From Coraliomargarita sinensis (GTDB lineage: Bacteria; Verrucomicrobiota; Verrucomicrobiia; Opitutales; Coraliomargaritaceae): a stretch of DNA of 64,000 nucleotides. The position numbers were made by a program, and so were the translations under genes. The DNA lies in NCBI RefSeq assembly GCF_003185655.1, contig NZ_QHJQ01000002.1:310001-374000 (forward strand), written 5' to 3'. Under the pieces are notes generated by a model. The model did no database searches, was not told the DNA's origin, and saw only the letters and a list, made by a program, of their open reading frames with translations. Below, piece after piece: positions 1-9,957 of this stretch. The first letter of the stretch is position 1, and each line of letters starts with the position of its first letter.

Positions 1-3000
1 CGTCATCATCGAGTCCGCGAATCACGAATTGCGCGACGGCAAATTGATCAAGGTGGAAGAATACGAAGGCAGTGGCGATTACAACGGAGTTTATCCGGTC
101 ACCGTGATTGACCGCGACCACTTCAGCATCCCCGCCGCATTCGCCGATGATCCTGATGGCACGCGCGGCACATGGCGCCCGTGGTTCAAGATCACCGCCT
201 TTACCGCGGCCGAGAACAATGGTTTGGTCAGCATCAGTGACGATGAACAAAGTATACTCTTCGCGCCACGCGTCGATTTCTACGGGACGGATCGCTTCAC
301 TTACACGATCGAAGATGGTGTCGGTGGACAGGATGTCTGTGTGGTTGAAGTGCTGATCATCGAGGCGCCACTCAATTCTCAAATCGCGGCGAACGACGAC
401 AGTTTCAAACTCTATGCGGGGCAGGGTGCCCAGCTGGTCGATGTCCTCGCCAACGACAACACGCTGCCCTCTGCCGGAGCCGACCTGTTTATCCTGTCGG
501 CGGAAGCGGATAGCGCACTCGGTACGATCGAGGTCGTGAATAACGGCAAATCCCTGCAATACACTCCGGACAGCGATGCCTTTACCGGCACAGAGACCTT
601 TACCTACACGGTTTCCGGCGGCGCAACATCGAACGCGACTGCAAGCCTCAGCATCGAGGTTGTGGATGTGGAAGAGTTCGTCACCAATGCCAGTGGTGAG
701 GATGACCTGTTCTTCGTTGCCGAAGGCGCCACGAATGTCGAACTGGACGTATTGGGCAACGACGCCACGCTGCCGAACTTCCCGGTAAGCCTGGAGATTA
801 CGGCCGTCGGTACGCCCGACGCCGGAGGTGCGGCGATTGTCGGTAACGGCAACGTCGTTTACACACCTGTTGCCCCGGCTGGCAGCAGCGAATCATTCAC
901 TTACACAATCACCGATGAACTCGGCAACGAGATCGTCAAAGATGTGACTGTCGAGATCGTCGCAGATGACGGGGACTTCCATGCAGTGGGGGATCACTAC
1001 ATCGTCTGGGCGGGCGCACCTGCGGTGACATTCCCGGTTCTGGAAAATGATATCCTGACCGGTGATAATGCCGGTGAACTCGGAATCACCAACTACGGTC
1101 TGGACGATGACGCGCCGGAGGTTCTGGAACGGGTCTCCTTCGACGGCACTTCCATCAGTTATCGTCCGCCTTCCACCATCGGATCGGCAACCGTTGTCGA
1201 AGACTTCAAATACGAAATCAGCGATGGCAGTTCGGAGCGTCGGGAGGCTTTGATCCAGATTACGGTGGTGCAAAATTATCCTGTGCTCGATGCGATCGAC
1301 GACAACTATGACGTCGCCCGAGACAGCAGCGGTGTGAGCCTTGATGTCCTCGGAAACGATGCCACCTTGCCTCTGATCGGCTGGGATCTTTCAGTCGAAT
1401 CGGTCACACAACCGGCCGAGGGTGGTACTGTCGTAATCGAGAGCGATGACACGCTGACGTTCACTCCGGCCGAAGGTTTCTTCGGGGTCGATACGTTCAG
1501 CTACACGGTTGAGGATGCCTTCGGGCAAACGGATACAGCGACCGTGACCATTTTGGTCGGTAGTCTGGTTACCGGTCCGGACAGCTACATCGTGCTGGAA
1601 AACAGCGGAGACAATCAATTCCGCGTGCTCCTGAACGATGACTGGATCAACCGTTATGCTGCGGATTACGAAATCAGCGAGGTCGGTACACCAGATGCCG
1701 GTGGCGTCGTGGCCCTCGCCGGTGATGCGCCGAACAATTATCTACTCTACACTCCTGCAGCGGATTTCGTCGGTGAGGAGAGCTTTACTTACACGGTGAC
1801 TAATTTGACCGGGGGAACACGGACAGAAACCGTCACGGTCGAAGTGATTGCGGAAGAAAGCGATCGCGGCTTTGCCGATCTCGTCGTCACCTTGACCGGT
1901 GTGAACGACGCTCCGGTCCTTGGCGGCACGGAAGATGACGAAATCACCGACAAGGAATCCACTTTCCCCTTCGACACGGTTACACTCTCCGATGTCGATG
2001 CAGGCGGTGATCAAATCCAAACTGCGACCGTCAGCTTTGATTCGACACTTGGGGTAATTACTCTGACAGAAGGGGGCACTTCAGTATCCAATGCGACTGT
2101 CGGTGATACCATCACTTACACCATCGTGGGCACTCCAGCCGACGTGCAGGCAGCGCTTCGTACAATCGAGTTTACGCCCTTCGAAAACCTGATCCCGCTT
2201 CTGAATCCGGGATACTTCGACGTGATCTTTACTTTGACGATCGACGACGGGTATATCAGCCCGGTCATTACAGACCAGACGACCGTTCGCGTGTTTGCGG
2301 TGAACGATCCGCCTGACGGAGGAGACGACAGTTACGCAACCGAGGAGAACCAGACAATTCGTCTACTGGCGGACACGACACTCTTGCCTCCAGCCGTATT
2401 CGATTTCGGAGACCTTCCGGCCGAATATCAGGACTTTGATGCCAACGGCAATCAACAGACCTACCTGCCGGAACTGCAGAATGTGAATCTTCTGATCAAC
2501 GACGACGACGTCGATATCGATGACGACAATACCACCATCGAGATCGTCAATGTCCACACGACCGCGACACGGGTGAACCAGATCACGGCGACCAGTGCCC
2601 TGGGTGCTTCGGTGGTCCTGGATGTGCGCGCCGTTCGAGCGGAAACCGGCATCCTCTACGACCCGCGTGGTTCGTCGATCCTCAATGCGCTTGCCGCCGG
2701 TGAGACGATCGTGGACTCCTTTTATTATACCGTTGTCGATCAGCATGGCGCTGACGAACAAGTGCTCGTTTCGATCACTGTGACCGGTGTGAATGACGTG
2801 CCCACAGCCAACGGCGATGGTGGGTACAACTTGACAGAGGACGGCACCATTATTGTGAGCGGTGCGGATATCCTGTCCAACGACACCGATCCCGATCAGG
2901 ATGGCAACGGCCCGGATGACGCCCCGATTATCTCCAGCGTTCCCCCGTTCAGTGACTTGGGTGCGGCCCTCAGCTTTGATGGCACGGATATTACCTACGA

Positions 3001-6000
3001 TCCGGACGATATGGAGCAGTACGAGTCGCTGGCCCGTAACGAATTCCTTCCGGACTCCTTCACCTACACGATAAGTGATGAAAACGGTGGCACCTCACAG
3101 GCGATCATCGAATTCCTGATCGAAGGTATTAACGACGCTCCGGTCGCCGAAGACGATGCCCTGGCAATCGATGAGAACGATACGCAAACCCGCGATCGTG
3201 CCAACGGGCTCATCTCCAATGACTCCGATGTCGACATGGGGATTAACTTCAACGGTGGTGATCCGAACGATGATCCCTGGATCCTGCCCCAGCGTGAGCA
3301 AATCTCCCCGCTCGGAGCCGCATTCACCATCGAGTCGGATGGCAGCTACAGTTATGATGCCAACTCCCGTGCCATCGACAGTCTCTTCGAAGGGGAGATT
3401 GCCGTGGAGACCTTCCCTTACGTGATCATTGACAACAGCAGGCTTTCTGCGGCAGACGACCGCTTCAAGGTCCTCGCCGACAGTACGGAGGTCGTTCTGC
3501 CCGTGCTGGCCAATGACGATGTGGCCGGAAGTGTTCCGGTTGCGATCGAAGGCTTCAGCGAGGATGCCGGCGACAGCCAGCGTGTGATCGTCGAAAGCTT
3601 TGAGCATCCGCTCCGCGAGGGTATGCTGGTCAAGATTCAAGGCTACGCGGGGGATGGCGACTACAATGGCGTGTATCCCATCTCCGTGGTCGATCGCGAC
3701 CACTTCAGTGTCGCCGTCCCGTTTGTCGACGGTAACGATACTTCTCTGGGCACATGGCGCCCGTGGTTCGAAATTACCGCGGTGACCGAGGCGGATCAGG
3801 AAGCCGTCCTCGAAATTAGCGAAGATGGTCAATCGATCCTCTACACGCCGGTCGCCTCCTTCTATGGCAGTGAGCAATTTGAATACACCATCATGGATGG
3901 TGTGGGTGGTCAGGATGTGGCCGTGGTCGAGCTCACTGTCCTACAGGCACCGCTGAATACCGTGCTCTCCGCCAGTGACGACCGTTACCAGATCGGTAAG
4001 GGCGAGACCTCCGTGGAAGTGGACGTACTGGCCAACGACAACGTCCTGCCGGCAGCCGGTACGGACTTTACCATCACGGCAGTATCAGCGGGAAGTGCCG
4101 GTGGTTCTCTGGTGATCAACGGAAGCAGCGATGGGGTGGCCTACAGCCCGGTTGACGGAGACTTCACCGGAAGTGAGACCTTCACCTATGATGTCTCTGG
4201 CGGGGGCAGCTCCAGTACCCAGGCAACGGTCACATTCGAGGTGATCGACCGTGAAGGCTACCTGCGTTCCGCACCTGATGCATTCTTCGTGATCGAGGAT
4301 TCCACCAACAACCTTCTTGATGTTGCGGCCAACGATATCACCCTGCCGAGCTTCCCCGTTACCTTCGAGGTGGTCGCGGTAAGTACCCCGACGTCGGGTG
4401 TCGCATCCCTTGACAACGGTCAGGTCAGCTACACGCCGAACGCTGCCTTTACCGGGACGGATAGCTTCACGTACACCATTCGTGATGCCAGCGGCGGTAA
4501 TGTGACCGAAACGGTCACGGTGGAAGTAGTGCCTGATGTGGACGATTTCTACGCCCGCAACGACACGTACATCATCGTTGCCGGGTCGGGAGATTATAAT
4601 CTCGATGTGCTGATCAACGATGGCGTAAGCGGATCTGCCGCAAACGACCTGATTATCGAAGACCTCGGGCTCGATACTCAGGCACCGCCGGACCGGACAC
4701 GCGTCGATAATACGTATTCGGTTGTGACCTACACCGCACCGGCTGCTGCCACCACGGAAAGCTTCACCTATGAAATTCTCAACGGTCTCGGGACAGACCC
4801 CCGCCGCGAGGGTCTCATAACGATTGTTGTGGTCGATAGCCTGCCCGCGCCGACCAACCCGCTGGACGACGACTATCATGTCGCCAAGAACAGTGGCCCG
4901 CACAGTCTTGATGTCCTGCTCAATGATATCCCGCTTCCTGATGCCGGCTGGGACTGGACAATCAGCTCGGTCTCCGCACCGACTCAGGGTGGGGTGGCCT
5001 CCGTCGACTCGGGCACGGCCATAGACTATACACCGGCCGAGGGCTTCTACGGTGTGGAAAGCTTCACCTACACGATTGAGGACGCCTTCGGCGATACCGC
5101 CCAGGCCACAGTGACGGTTACCGTCGGTTCACAGCTAACGGAACCCGACACCTACGTCGTTCTGGAGAACAGCTCGGACAACGACTTCACGGTTCTCGTC
5201 AATGACGACATCCTCGAGCGTTTCCCGGCTGATTACACCATAAGTGACTTCAGCTCTCCCGATCAGGGTGGCTCTGTTTCCATCGACGGCAGTGGACCGG
5301 ACAACCAGCTGCTTTACACGCCTGCGCAAGACTTCGTGGGTGAGGAAAGCTTCAGCTATACCGTGATCGACAATACCGGTGCCGAGCTTACCGAGACGGT
5401 GACCGTTCTCGTCATTGAAGAGAACGGCGACCGCGACTTTGCGGACTTCGTTGTCACGCTGACCGGTATCAACGATATTACCCAGATCGGTAGCACGCCG
5501 GATGGCAGCACGACAGACAAGCTCTCGGTGAAGCCCTTCCCAAGTGTGACTATCAGTGATTTGGATGAAGATGACCAGCAGGACCAAATCACGAGACTCA
5601 GCTTCGATTCATCACTCGGGTCGATCTCCGCGCCGGCGTTCACTCAAATTGGCCCGGGAACTTACGGCATGACCGGCACACCGGCTGAAGTTCAGGCCGC
5701 CCTCCGCGAGATCGTCTTTACGCCATTCGAAAACGTCATCGATTACATCGAGTGGGGTGCGGATAACAGTGTCGGTGATCTTGACTTCACATTGAGCCTC
5801 GACGACCTGAACCTGGGTCCGGTGCTCGGGGATAGTGCGGATGCGCCTGTGGTGGATGTGGTTACGATCAATATCGAGCCGATTAACGACACGCCTACGC
5901 TCGTTGATAATCTCAATGATCTGTTCCTCAAGGTGAATGCCTTACCACGTGCTATCCTGCTGACACCGTACTTCGACGATGTGGATGACGATGTTCCCGG

Positions 6001-6880
6001 CGGTGAGCTTACCTGGACGGTTTCAGGCAACACGAATCCTGGCTTGTTCAGCAGTGTGGCCGTGGACCAGGCGAAACAGTTGCTCGTCATTACGCTGGCA
6101 CCGGATCAATTCGGTGTGGCCGAAATTACGGTGCGCGGTACCGACCGCGGTGGGCTGTTTGTAGAAGATACCTTCACTGTAACGGTGGATGGTCCTCCCG
6201 TCATCGAGTTGGAGGAAGGTCAGGAGAATCCGGATTCCCCTACCTTTGTTCAGGGCTCACAAAGCGGTTCTCGAAGAGACTACCTACAGTCGTTTGTGGT
6301 TACTAATACCGGGGTGTTGCCCGCGGAAGCCTTTATCCTTCATGTTAGCGGATTGGACCAACCCGTGGAAGGAATCAGTCTCCACCGTGCACAATACACA
6401 TCGGACGATAACGGCACGCCTGACTTCTTTGCGGATGATACCCGCTCATCTGAGGGGGTTGAGATTCTTCAGCAGGGCACTTACGAATATTCCGTTAAGT
6501 ACGACCAGCCCCTCGAACCGGGTGAGTCGATCATCGTGCATCTTACCTACCGAGCCTCATCCCTGAGTCTCCTGGATATCGACCCGATCATTGAAGTCGA
6601 ATTGACGACAAAGACACCGACCGGTGATCCTGCAATCATTGCGATTCCGGATCCGGATACGGGAGAGGTCTTCATGACCTTTACGATCGAAGCAGGCAAA
6701 ACCTATGCCATCCAATCGGCTGAAACGGTGGATGGTCCCTGGGTGACCTGGGATCTGGTGCTACCCGTCAGCGATTTTGATCGTGAAATTACAATTATCG
6801 ATGATGGACTCTACACGGCGACACATCCGTCGGAAACGACTCAGCGGTTCTACCGTTTGATTGAAGTTGTCGAACCGTAA
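1..6880 (+). CDS. Giant cadherin-like/tandem Ig-like surface protein, 5' end outside window
   Basis: The reading frame is open to the left edge: codons from position 2 read VIIESANHE and then continue, so the TTG at 29 is not the true start and at least 2,292 residues are present. The protein is a chain of acidic, beta-rich modules of about 90-110 residues. Each carries the tandem-95/cadherin-like signatures DVLxND, YTP, and SFTYT or TFTYT followed by DxxG and TVTVEV. These are typical of secreted adhesins with Ca-binding Asp/Asn-rich loops. The N-terminal half recurs in the C-terminal half at an offset of 3,582 bp (GDYNGVYP at 77 and again at 3659). The end (about 6200-6880) differs: a domain with GKTYAIQSA, DGPW and a final RFYRL, a C-terminal pattern I associate with Verrucomicrobiota exported proteins. 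No catalytic domain is visible. An adhesin or surface-layer role is inference. Confidence 0.85.
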   Translation, partial: VIIESANHELRDGKLIKVEEYEGSGDYNGVYPVTVIDRDHFSIPAAFADDPDGTRGTWRPWFKITAFTAAENNGLVSISDDEQSILFAPRVDFYGTDRFTYTIEDGVGGQDVCVVEVLIIEAPLNSQIAANDDSFKLYAGQGAQLVDVLANDNTLPSAGADLFILSAEADSALGTIEVVNNGKSLQYTPDSDAFTGTETFTYTVSGGATSNATASLSIEVVDVEEFVTNASGEDDLFFVAEGATNVELDVLGNDATLPNFPVSLEITAVGTPDAGGAAIVGNGNVVYTPVAPAGSSESFTYTITDELGNEIVKDVTVEIVADDGDFHAVGDHYIVWAGAPAVTFPVLENDILTGDNAGELGITNYGLDDDAPEVLERVSFDGTSISYRPPSTIGSATVVEDFKYEISDGSSERREALIQITVVQNYPVLDAIDDNYDVARDSSGVSLDVLGNDATLPLIGWDLSVESVTQPAEGGTVVIESDDTLTFTPAEGFFGVDTFSYTVEDAFGQTDTATVTILVGSLVTGPDSYIVLENSGDNQFRVLLNDDWINRYAADYEISEVGTPDAGGVVALAGDAPNNYLLYTPAADFVGEESFTYTVTNLTGGTRTETVTVEVIAEESDRGFADLVVTLTGVNDAPVLGGTEDDEITDKESTFPFDTVTLSDVDAGGDQIQTATVSFDSTLGVITLTEGGTSVSNATVGDTITYTIVGTPADVQAALRTIEFTPFENLIPLLNPGYFDVIFTLTIDDGYISPVITDQTTVRVFAVNDPPDGGDDSYATEENQTIRLLADTTLLPPAVFDFGDLPAEYQDFDANGNQQTYLPELQNVNLLINDDDVDIDDDNTTIEIVNVHTTATRVNQITATSALGASVVLDVRAVRAETGILYDPRGSSILNALAAGETIVDSFYYTVVDQHGADEQVLVSITVTGVNDVPTANGDGGYNLTEDGTIIVSGADILSNDTDPDQDGNGPDDAPIISSVPPFSDLGAALSFDGTDITYDPDDMEQYESLARNEFLPDSFTYTISDENGGTSQAIIEFLIEGINDAPVAEDDALAIDENDTQTRDRANGLISNDSDVDMGINFNGGDPNDDPWILPQREQISPLGAAFTIESDGSYSYDANSRAIDSLFEGEIAVETFPYVIIDNSRLSAADDRFKVLADSTEVVLPVLANDDVAGSVPVAIEGFSEDAGDSQRVIVESFEHPLREGMLVKIQGYAGDGDYNGVYPISVVDRDHFSVAVPFVDGNDTSLGTWRPWFEITAVTEADQEAVLEISEDGQSILYTPVASFYGSEQFEYTIMDGVGGQDVAVVELTVLQAPLNTVLSASDDRYQIGKGETSVEVDVLANDNVLPAAGTDFTITAVSAGSAGGSLVINGSSDGVAYSPVDGDFTGSETFTYDVSGGGSSSTQATVTFEVIDREGYLRSAPDAFFVIEDSTNNLLDVAANDITLPSFPVTFEVVAVSTPTSGVASLDNGQVSYTPNAAFTGTDSFTYTIRDASGGNVTETVTVEVVPDVDDFYARNDTYIIVAGSGDYNLDVLINDGVSGSAANDLIIEDLGLDTQAPPDRTRVDNTYSVVTYTAPAAATTESFTYEILNGLGTDPRREGLITIVVVDSLPAPTNPLDDDYHVAKNSGPHSLDVLLNDIPLPDAGWDWTISSVSAPTQGGVASVDSGTAIDYTPAEGFYGVESFTYTIEDAFGDTAQATVTVTVGSQLTEPDTYVVLENSSDNDFTVLVNDDILERFPADYTISDFSSPDQGGSVSIDGSGPDNQLLYTPAQDFVGEESFSYTVIDNTGAELTETVTVLVIEENGDRDFADFVVTLTGINDITQIGSTPDGSTTDKLSVKPFPSVTISDLDEDDQQDQITRLSFDSSLGSISAPAFTQIGPGTYGMTGTPAEVQAALREIVFTPFENVIDYIEWGADNSVGDLDFTLSLDDLNLGPVLGDSADAPVVDVVTINIEPINDTPTLVDNLNDLFLKVNALPRAILLTPYFDDVDDDVPGGELTWTVSGNTNPGLFSSVAVDQAKQLLVITLAPDQFGVAEITVRGTDRGGLFVEDTFTVTVDGPPVIELEEGQENPDSPTFVQGSQSGSRRDYLQSFVVTNTGVLPAEAFILHVSGLDQPVEGISLHRAQYTSDDNGTPDFFADDTRSSEGVEILQQGTYEYSVKYDQPLEPGESIIVHLTYRASSLSLLDIDPIIEVELTTKTPTGDPAIIAIPDPDTGEVFMTFTIEAGKTYAIQSAETVDGPWVTWDLVLPVSDFDREITIIDDGLYTATHPSETTQRFYRLIEVVEP

Positions 6881-6925
6881 TCTACAGTTATAACTGTTCC
6901 TCTAGTTAAACAACCTAAGCAAATC

Positions 6926-7612
6926 ATGAAAAAACAAATCCTGACACTCGTTCCTGCTCTCCTGGTATGGAACTTTTCCTTAGCCGAGGAATCGGCTGCA
7001 ACCTCCGAAGGTGCTTTTTACGGAAATGTATTTGGCGGCTTCGCAGTATTTGGCGATGGTTCTGTCGACGTGGCGGCGAATCCTTCCGGTGAAACCGATT
7101 TCGAAATTGAATCTGGTTACAGCGCAGGTCTCCTGCTCGGTTACGACTTCGGCACCTTCCGTCTCGAAGGTGAATTCTCCCACATCACGGGTGATATCGA
7201 TACCTTGGAACTGGACACCGGCGACGCAGACGTGGACAGCGATTTTGAGAGCAATAGCCTCATGATTAACGGACTGTTTGATTTCGATTTCGATAACATT
7301 CCGCTCACGCTCTCGCTCGGTGCTGGTATCGGTGCGAGCAAGGTGGAGTACAGTTCAATGGTCGACGTGAATGATTTCACTTTGGTCGACGATATCGATG
7401 AGACGGTGTTGATCTACCAAGGTATCATCCGCGGGAGCTACGCACTTAACGAACGCGCAAGCCTGGGACTTTCCTACCGTTACGTCGTCACTGAAGATAC
7501 GAGCTCCTCGGGAACCGTTGATACGGGTGCGACGACTACGGCAGATAGCGATATCGAATTCGACAGCGTCGGAGTCAGCCTCTTTGAAATCTTCTTCAGC
7601 TACGATTTCTAG
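6926..7612 (+). CDS. Outer-membrane beta-barrel protein (OmpA/porin-like, small)
   Basis: This protein of 228 residues starts with a Sec signal peptide (MKKQ, hydrophobic core, cleavage near FSLA). The rest is alternating amphipathic beta strands rich in Gly, Asp and aromatics (FGGFAVFG, LLLGYDFGTFRLEGEFSH, SYALNERASLGLSYRYV). It ends in FFSYDF, a terminal aromatic strand of the kind recognised by the BAM complex. The pattern matches small outer-membrane beta-barrel families of roughly eight strands. It lies 45 bp after the giant surface protein on the same strand and is followed by a strong terminator, so the two could form one transcription unit. The specific function is unknown. Confidence 0.8.
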   Translation: MKKQILTLVPALLVWNFSLAEESAATSEGAFYGNVFGGFAVFGDGSVDVAANPSGETDFEIESGYSAGLLLGYDFGTFRLEGEFSHITGDIDTLELDTGDADVDSDFESNSLMINGLFDFDFDNIPLTLSLGAGIGASKVEYSSMVDVNDFTLVDDIDETVLIYQGIIRGSYALNERASLGLSYRYVVTEDTSSSGTVDTGATTTADSDIEFDSVGVSLFEIFFSYDF

Positions 7613-7635
7613 AGGCCGGGCATAGTCATTTTGCT

Positions 7636-7672
7636 AACCGCCGTTCGCCCAAGTGGTGACGGCGGTTTTTTT
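7636..7672 (+). terminator. Rho-independent terminator after the beta-barrel gene
   Basis: A perfect 9-bp inverted repeat (aaccgccgt / acggcggtt) with a 14-nt loop is followed by a run of seven T on the plus strand. It sits 24 bp after the barrel gene stop and abuts the end of the convergent argF gene. Confidence 0.85.
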
Positions 7673-8609
7673 ATGCGTTCAATCCCACCAGCTCCGCCAT
7701 GATGGCTTTTTGCGCGTGGAGCCGGTTTTCCGCTTCGTCGAAGATGATGCTCTGCGGGCTGTCGAGAACCTCCTGCGAGACTTCCTCACCGGCGTGAGCG
7801 GGCAGGCAGTGCATGAAGAGTGCGTCCTTGTGGGCGAGCGCCATCAGCTCGGAAGTGACCTGGTAGGGCAGCATCTGGGCCTTGCGCTCAGCGGCTTCGT
7901 CCTCGTCGCCCATCGAGACCCAGACATCGGTGTAGAGAATGTCGGCGCCACCGGCAGCTTCGGCGGGATCTGTGGTGAACTTGAACTCAACAGGCAGGCC
8001 GTCGGCCTTGAGGGCATCGGTGATGACTTGCTTGGGCGCAAACTTTTCCGGACCCGCCAGGGTGATCTCCATGCCGAACATGGCGGCGGTCGTGATCCAG
8101 GAGTTGGCCATGTTACTGGCGCAGTCGCCGAAGAAGGCGACTTTCTTGCCCTTGAGTGTGTTGATATCCATCTCCTCGGGGGAGATCCGTTCAAGCACAG
8201 TGAAGATATCGGTATAGAGTTGGCAGGGGTGGTTGAAGTCGGTCAGCCCGTTGATCACCGGAATGGTGGCATCCGCGGCAAAGCCTTCCATAATTTCGTG
8301 ACCGAAGGTCCGGATGACGAGACCGTGGAGATACCGTGACATGACCTTGGCGGTGTCGGCAATGGTCTCGCCCCGGCCGATCTGGGTGCTCTGCGAATTG
8401 AGTACGATGGGAAAGCCGCCGAGTTCATTCACGCCCACCTCGAAGGAAATACGTGTCCGCGTGCTGCTCTTGTAGAAGAGCAGGCCCCAAGACTGCATGT
8501 TGAGGGGCTGCGGACTGTTGAGCCGGTTGGCCTTGAACTTCCTGGCCAGCGAGAAGACCTCCTGCGCTTGCTGGAGGGTGAAGTCGGTTTCTTTGATAAA
8601 ATGGTGCAT
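7671..8609 (-). CDS. argF: Ornithine carbamoyltransferase
   Basis: ArgF transfers the carbamoyl group of carbamoyl phosphate to ornithine to make citrulline in the cytoplasm. At 312 residues it has the usual length. The carbamoyl-phosphate binding motif SSTRTR is present near residue 48 and the ornithine-loop signature HCLPAH near residue 270. It is the last gene of the minus-strand arginine cluster, 32 bp after argD, and ends against the terminator of the convergent barrel gene. The SMGDEDE loop before the C-terminal helices fits an OTCase rather than an aspartate carbamoyltransferase. Confidence 0.95.
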   Translation of the reverse strand: MHHFIKETDFTLQQAQEVFSLARKFKANRLNSPQPLNMQSWGLLFYKSSTRTRISFEVGVNELGGFPIVLNSQSTQIGRGETIADTAKVMSRYLHGLVIRTFGHEIMEGFAADATIPVINGLTDFNHPCQLYTDIFTVLERISPEEMDINTLKGKKVAFFGDCASNMANSWITTAAMFGMEITLAGPEKFAPKQVITDALKADGLPVEFKFTTDPAEAAGGADILYTDVWVSMGDEDEAAERKAQMLPYQVTSELMALAHKDALFMHCLPAHAGEEVSQEVLDSPQSIIFDEAENRLHAQKAIMAELVGLNA

Positions 8610-8616
8610 TTTCTAA

Positions 8617-8651
8617 AGAGTCAGAAGTTGGAAGAAAGAAGTCAGGAAAGG
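8617..8651. repeat. Degenerate heptad repeat between argD and argF
   Basis: Read on the plus strand in 7-bp steps: agagtca, gaagttg, gaagaaa, gaagtca, ggaaagg. The units share a GAAG/GGAA start. The array fills the argD-argF gap and runs across the argD stop codon. It belongs with the other short-period repeats of this cluster. Confidence 0.5.
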
Positions 8652-9829
8652 TTTGTAAAAACTGTGTCCAGTATGCGGACGGCTTCGCTGAGTTGTTCGG
8701 ATTTGGCGGTGAGGGCCGGGAGCATACGGATGGTGTTGTGGCCGGCGGGAACGATGAGAAGACCTTTCTCGCGAGCGGTGGCGGCGATTTTTAAGTTGAG
8801 GCCTTCCTCTTTGAGGGAGAGGCCCACCATGTAGCCAGCACCCCGCATGCCAGCGATGTGTTGTTCGTGTTTTTGTACCAACGCCTCGATCTCATTGTGC
8901 CAGACGGCGCTGTTGGTCTGTACCTGTTCCAGAAGACGTTCCTGTTCGATGATATCCAGGACTGCGTTGGCGGCGGCGGCGGCGAGGGGGTTGCCACCGA
9001 AGGTCGTGCCGTGGGACCCTGGCTGAAAGAGCTCGGCATAGTCGTCAGCCACCCAGATTGCGCCGATAGGGAATCCTCCACCCAGTCCCTTGGCCATGCC
9101 GATAGCGTCCGGCGTGATGCCGCTGGCTTCATAGGCGAAGAAGTGTCCACTCCGGCCGATGCCGCACTGGACTTCGTCGAGCATGAGCAATGCCTTCCGC
9201 TCGGTGCAGAGAGCCCGAAGTTCCTGCAGGAAACCGGCTTCGGCCGGAAAAATCCCGCCTTCGCCCTGAATCGATTCCAGGAAGACCGCTGCGACGGAAT
9301 CGTCGACCAGTTTGTCGAAGGTTTCGATCTTATTGAGCTCGCCGAACTTGAAGCCGTCCAGCATGGGGCGAAAGCCGCCCTGGATTTTTTCCTGAGGGGT
9401 GGCAGCCATGCCGCCGAAGGTCCGCCCATGAAAAGCATTGTTGGCCCCGACCACGGTGTAGCGCTTGCCTTCCTCGCCGGTGAGTTGCTTGCCGTGGAGA
9501 CGCGCCAGCTTAAGCAGGGCCTCGTTGGCCTCGGCGCCGCTGTTGCAGAAGAGCACCCGTCCCGGGCCGGCCTTTGCCACCAGGCGGTCGGCCAGCTTCT
9601 GTTGGCCCGGAATGCCGTAAAGATTACTACAATGGACAAGGGTGGCCGTCTGCTCCTGTACCGCTTGCACCCACTTCGGATGAGAATGCCCGACCGAGGT
9701 TACCGCGATGCCCGAACCAAAATCCAGATAGCCCTTGCCCGCCTCGTCGTAGAGGTGCAAGCCTTCGCCCCGCACCGCGTTGAAGGCCGGTGCGCCGTAG
9801 TTTTTGGTTAAGGTTTTGTGGTGGGACAT
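8642..9829 (-). CDS. argD: Acetylornithine aminotransferase (class III, PLP-dependent)
   Basis: ArgD transaminates N-acetylglutamate semialdehyde to N-acetylornithine, using glutamate and PLP. The 395-residue protein has the class III fold markers: GSGIAVTSVGHSHP near the N-terminus, the cofactor phosphate loop SGAEANEA, FHGRTFGG, the acidic LDEVQCGIGRSG stretch, and MAKGLGGGFPIGA with the Schiff-base lysine in MAKGLG. Its position between argB and argF supports the arginine assignment over other omega-aminotransferases. The same enzyme often also acts as succinyldiaminopimelate aminotransferase in lysine synthesis, which cannot be judged here. Confidence 0.94.
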   Translation of the reverse strand: MSHHKTLTKNYGAPAFNAVRGEGLHLYDEAGKGYLDFGSGIAVTSVGHSHPKWVQAVQEQTATLVHCSNLYGIPGQQKLADRLVAKAGPGRVLFCNSGAEANEALLKLARLHGKQLTGEEGKRYTVVGANNAFHGRTFGGMAATPQEKIQGGFRPMLDGFKFGELNKIETFDKLVDDSVAAVFLESIQGEGGIFPAEAGFLQELRALCTERKALLMLDEVQCGIGRSGHFFAYEASGITPDAIGMAKGLGGGFPIGAIWVADDYAELFQPGSHGTTFGGNPLAAAAANAVLDIIEQERLLEQVQTNSAVWHNEIEALVQKHEQHIAGMRGAGYMVGLSLKEEGLNLKIAATAREKGLLIVPAGHNTIRMLPALTAKSEQLSEAVRILDTVFTNLS

Positions 9830-9888
9830 TGTGGGTGGTTGCTAGCGTCGGGATTTCTTAATCCTATTCTTACTCGGGACGGGAACTG

Positions 9889-9940
9889 GAGATTAAGATT
9901 ATGATTAAGATTGGGTGTTAATTGAACTGATAACTGGTGA
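9889..9940. repeat. Short-period simple repeat in the argB-argD gap
   Basis: The 128-bp gap contains a hexad array GATTAA, GATTAT, GATTAA, GATTGG at 9891-9914. It is followed by looser gttaattgaactgataactg-like words. This is the same type of low-complexity spacer as in the other arg gaps, but here the period is 6 rather than 7. Confidence 0.45.
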
Positions 9941-9957
9941 ACCGAGATCGTGAAGGG

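Noticed and set aside
3095..4903. Long minus-strand frames opposite the first giant protein (for example 3095-3877 and 4085-4903)
   Set aside because: They are shadows of a repetitive, GC-rich plus-strand gene; compositions are His/Arg/Val-rich and match no family.
8858..9811. 317-codon plus-strand frame opposite argD
   Set aside because: Antisense shadow; argD has full family motifs on the minus strand.
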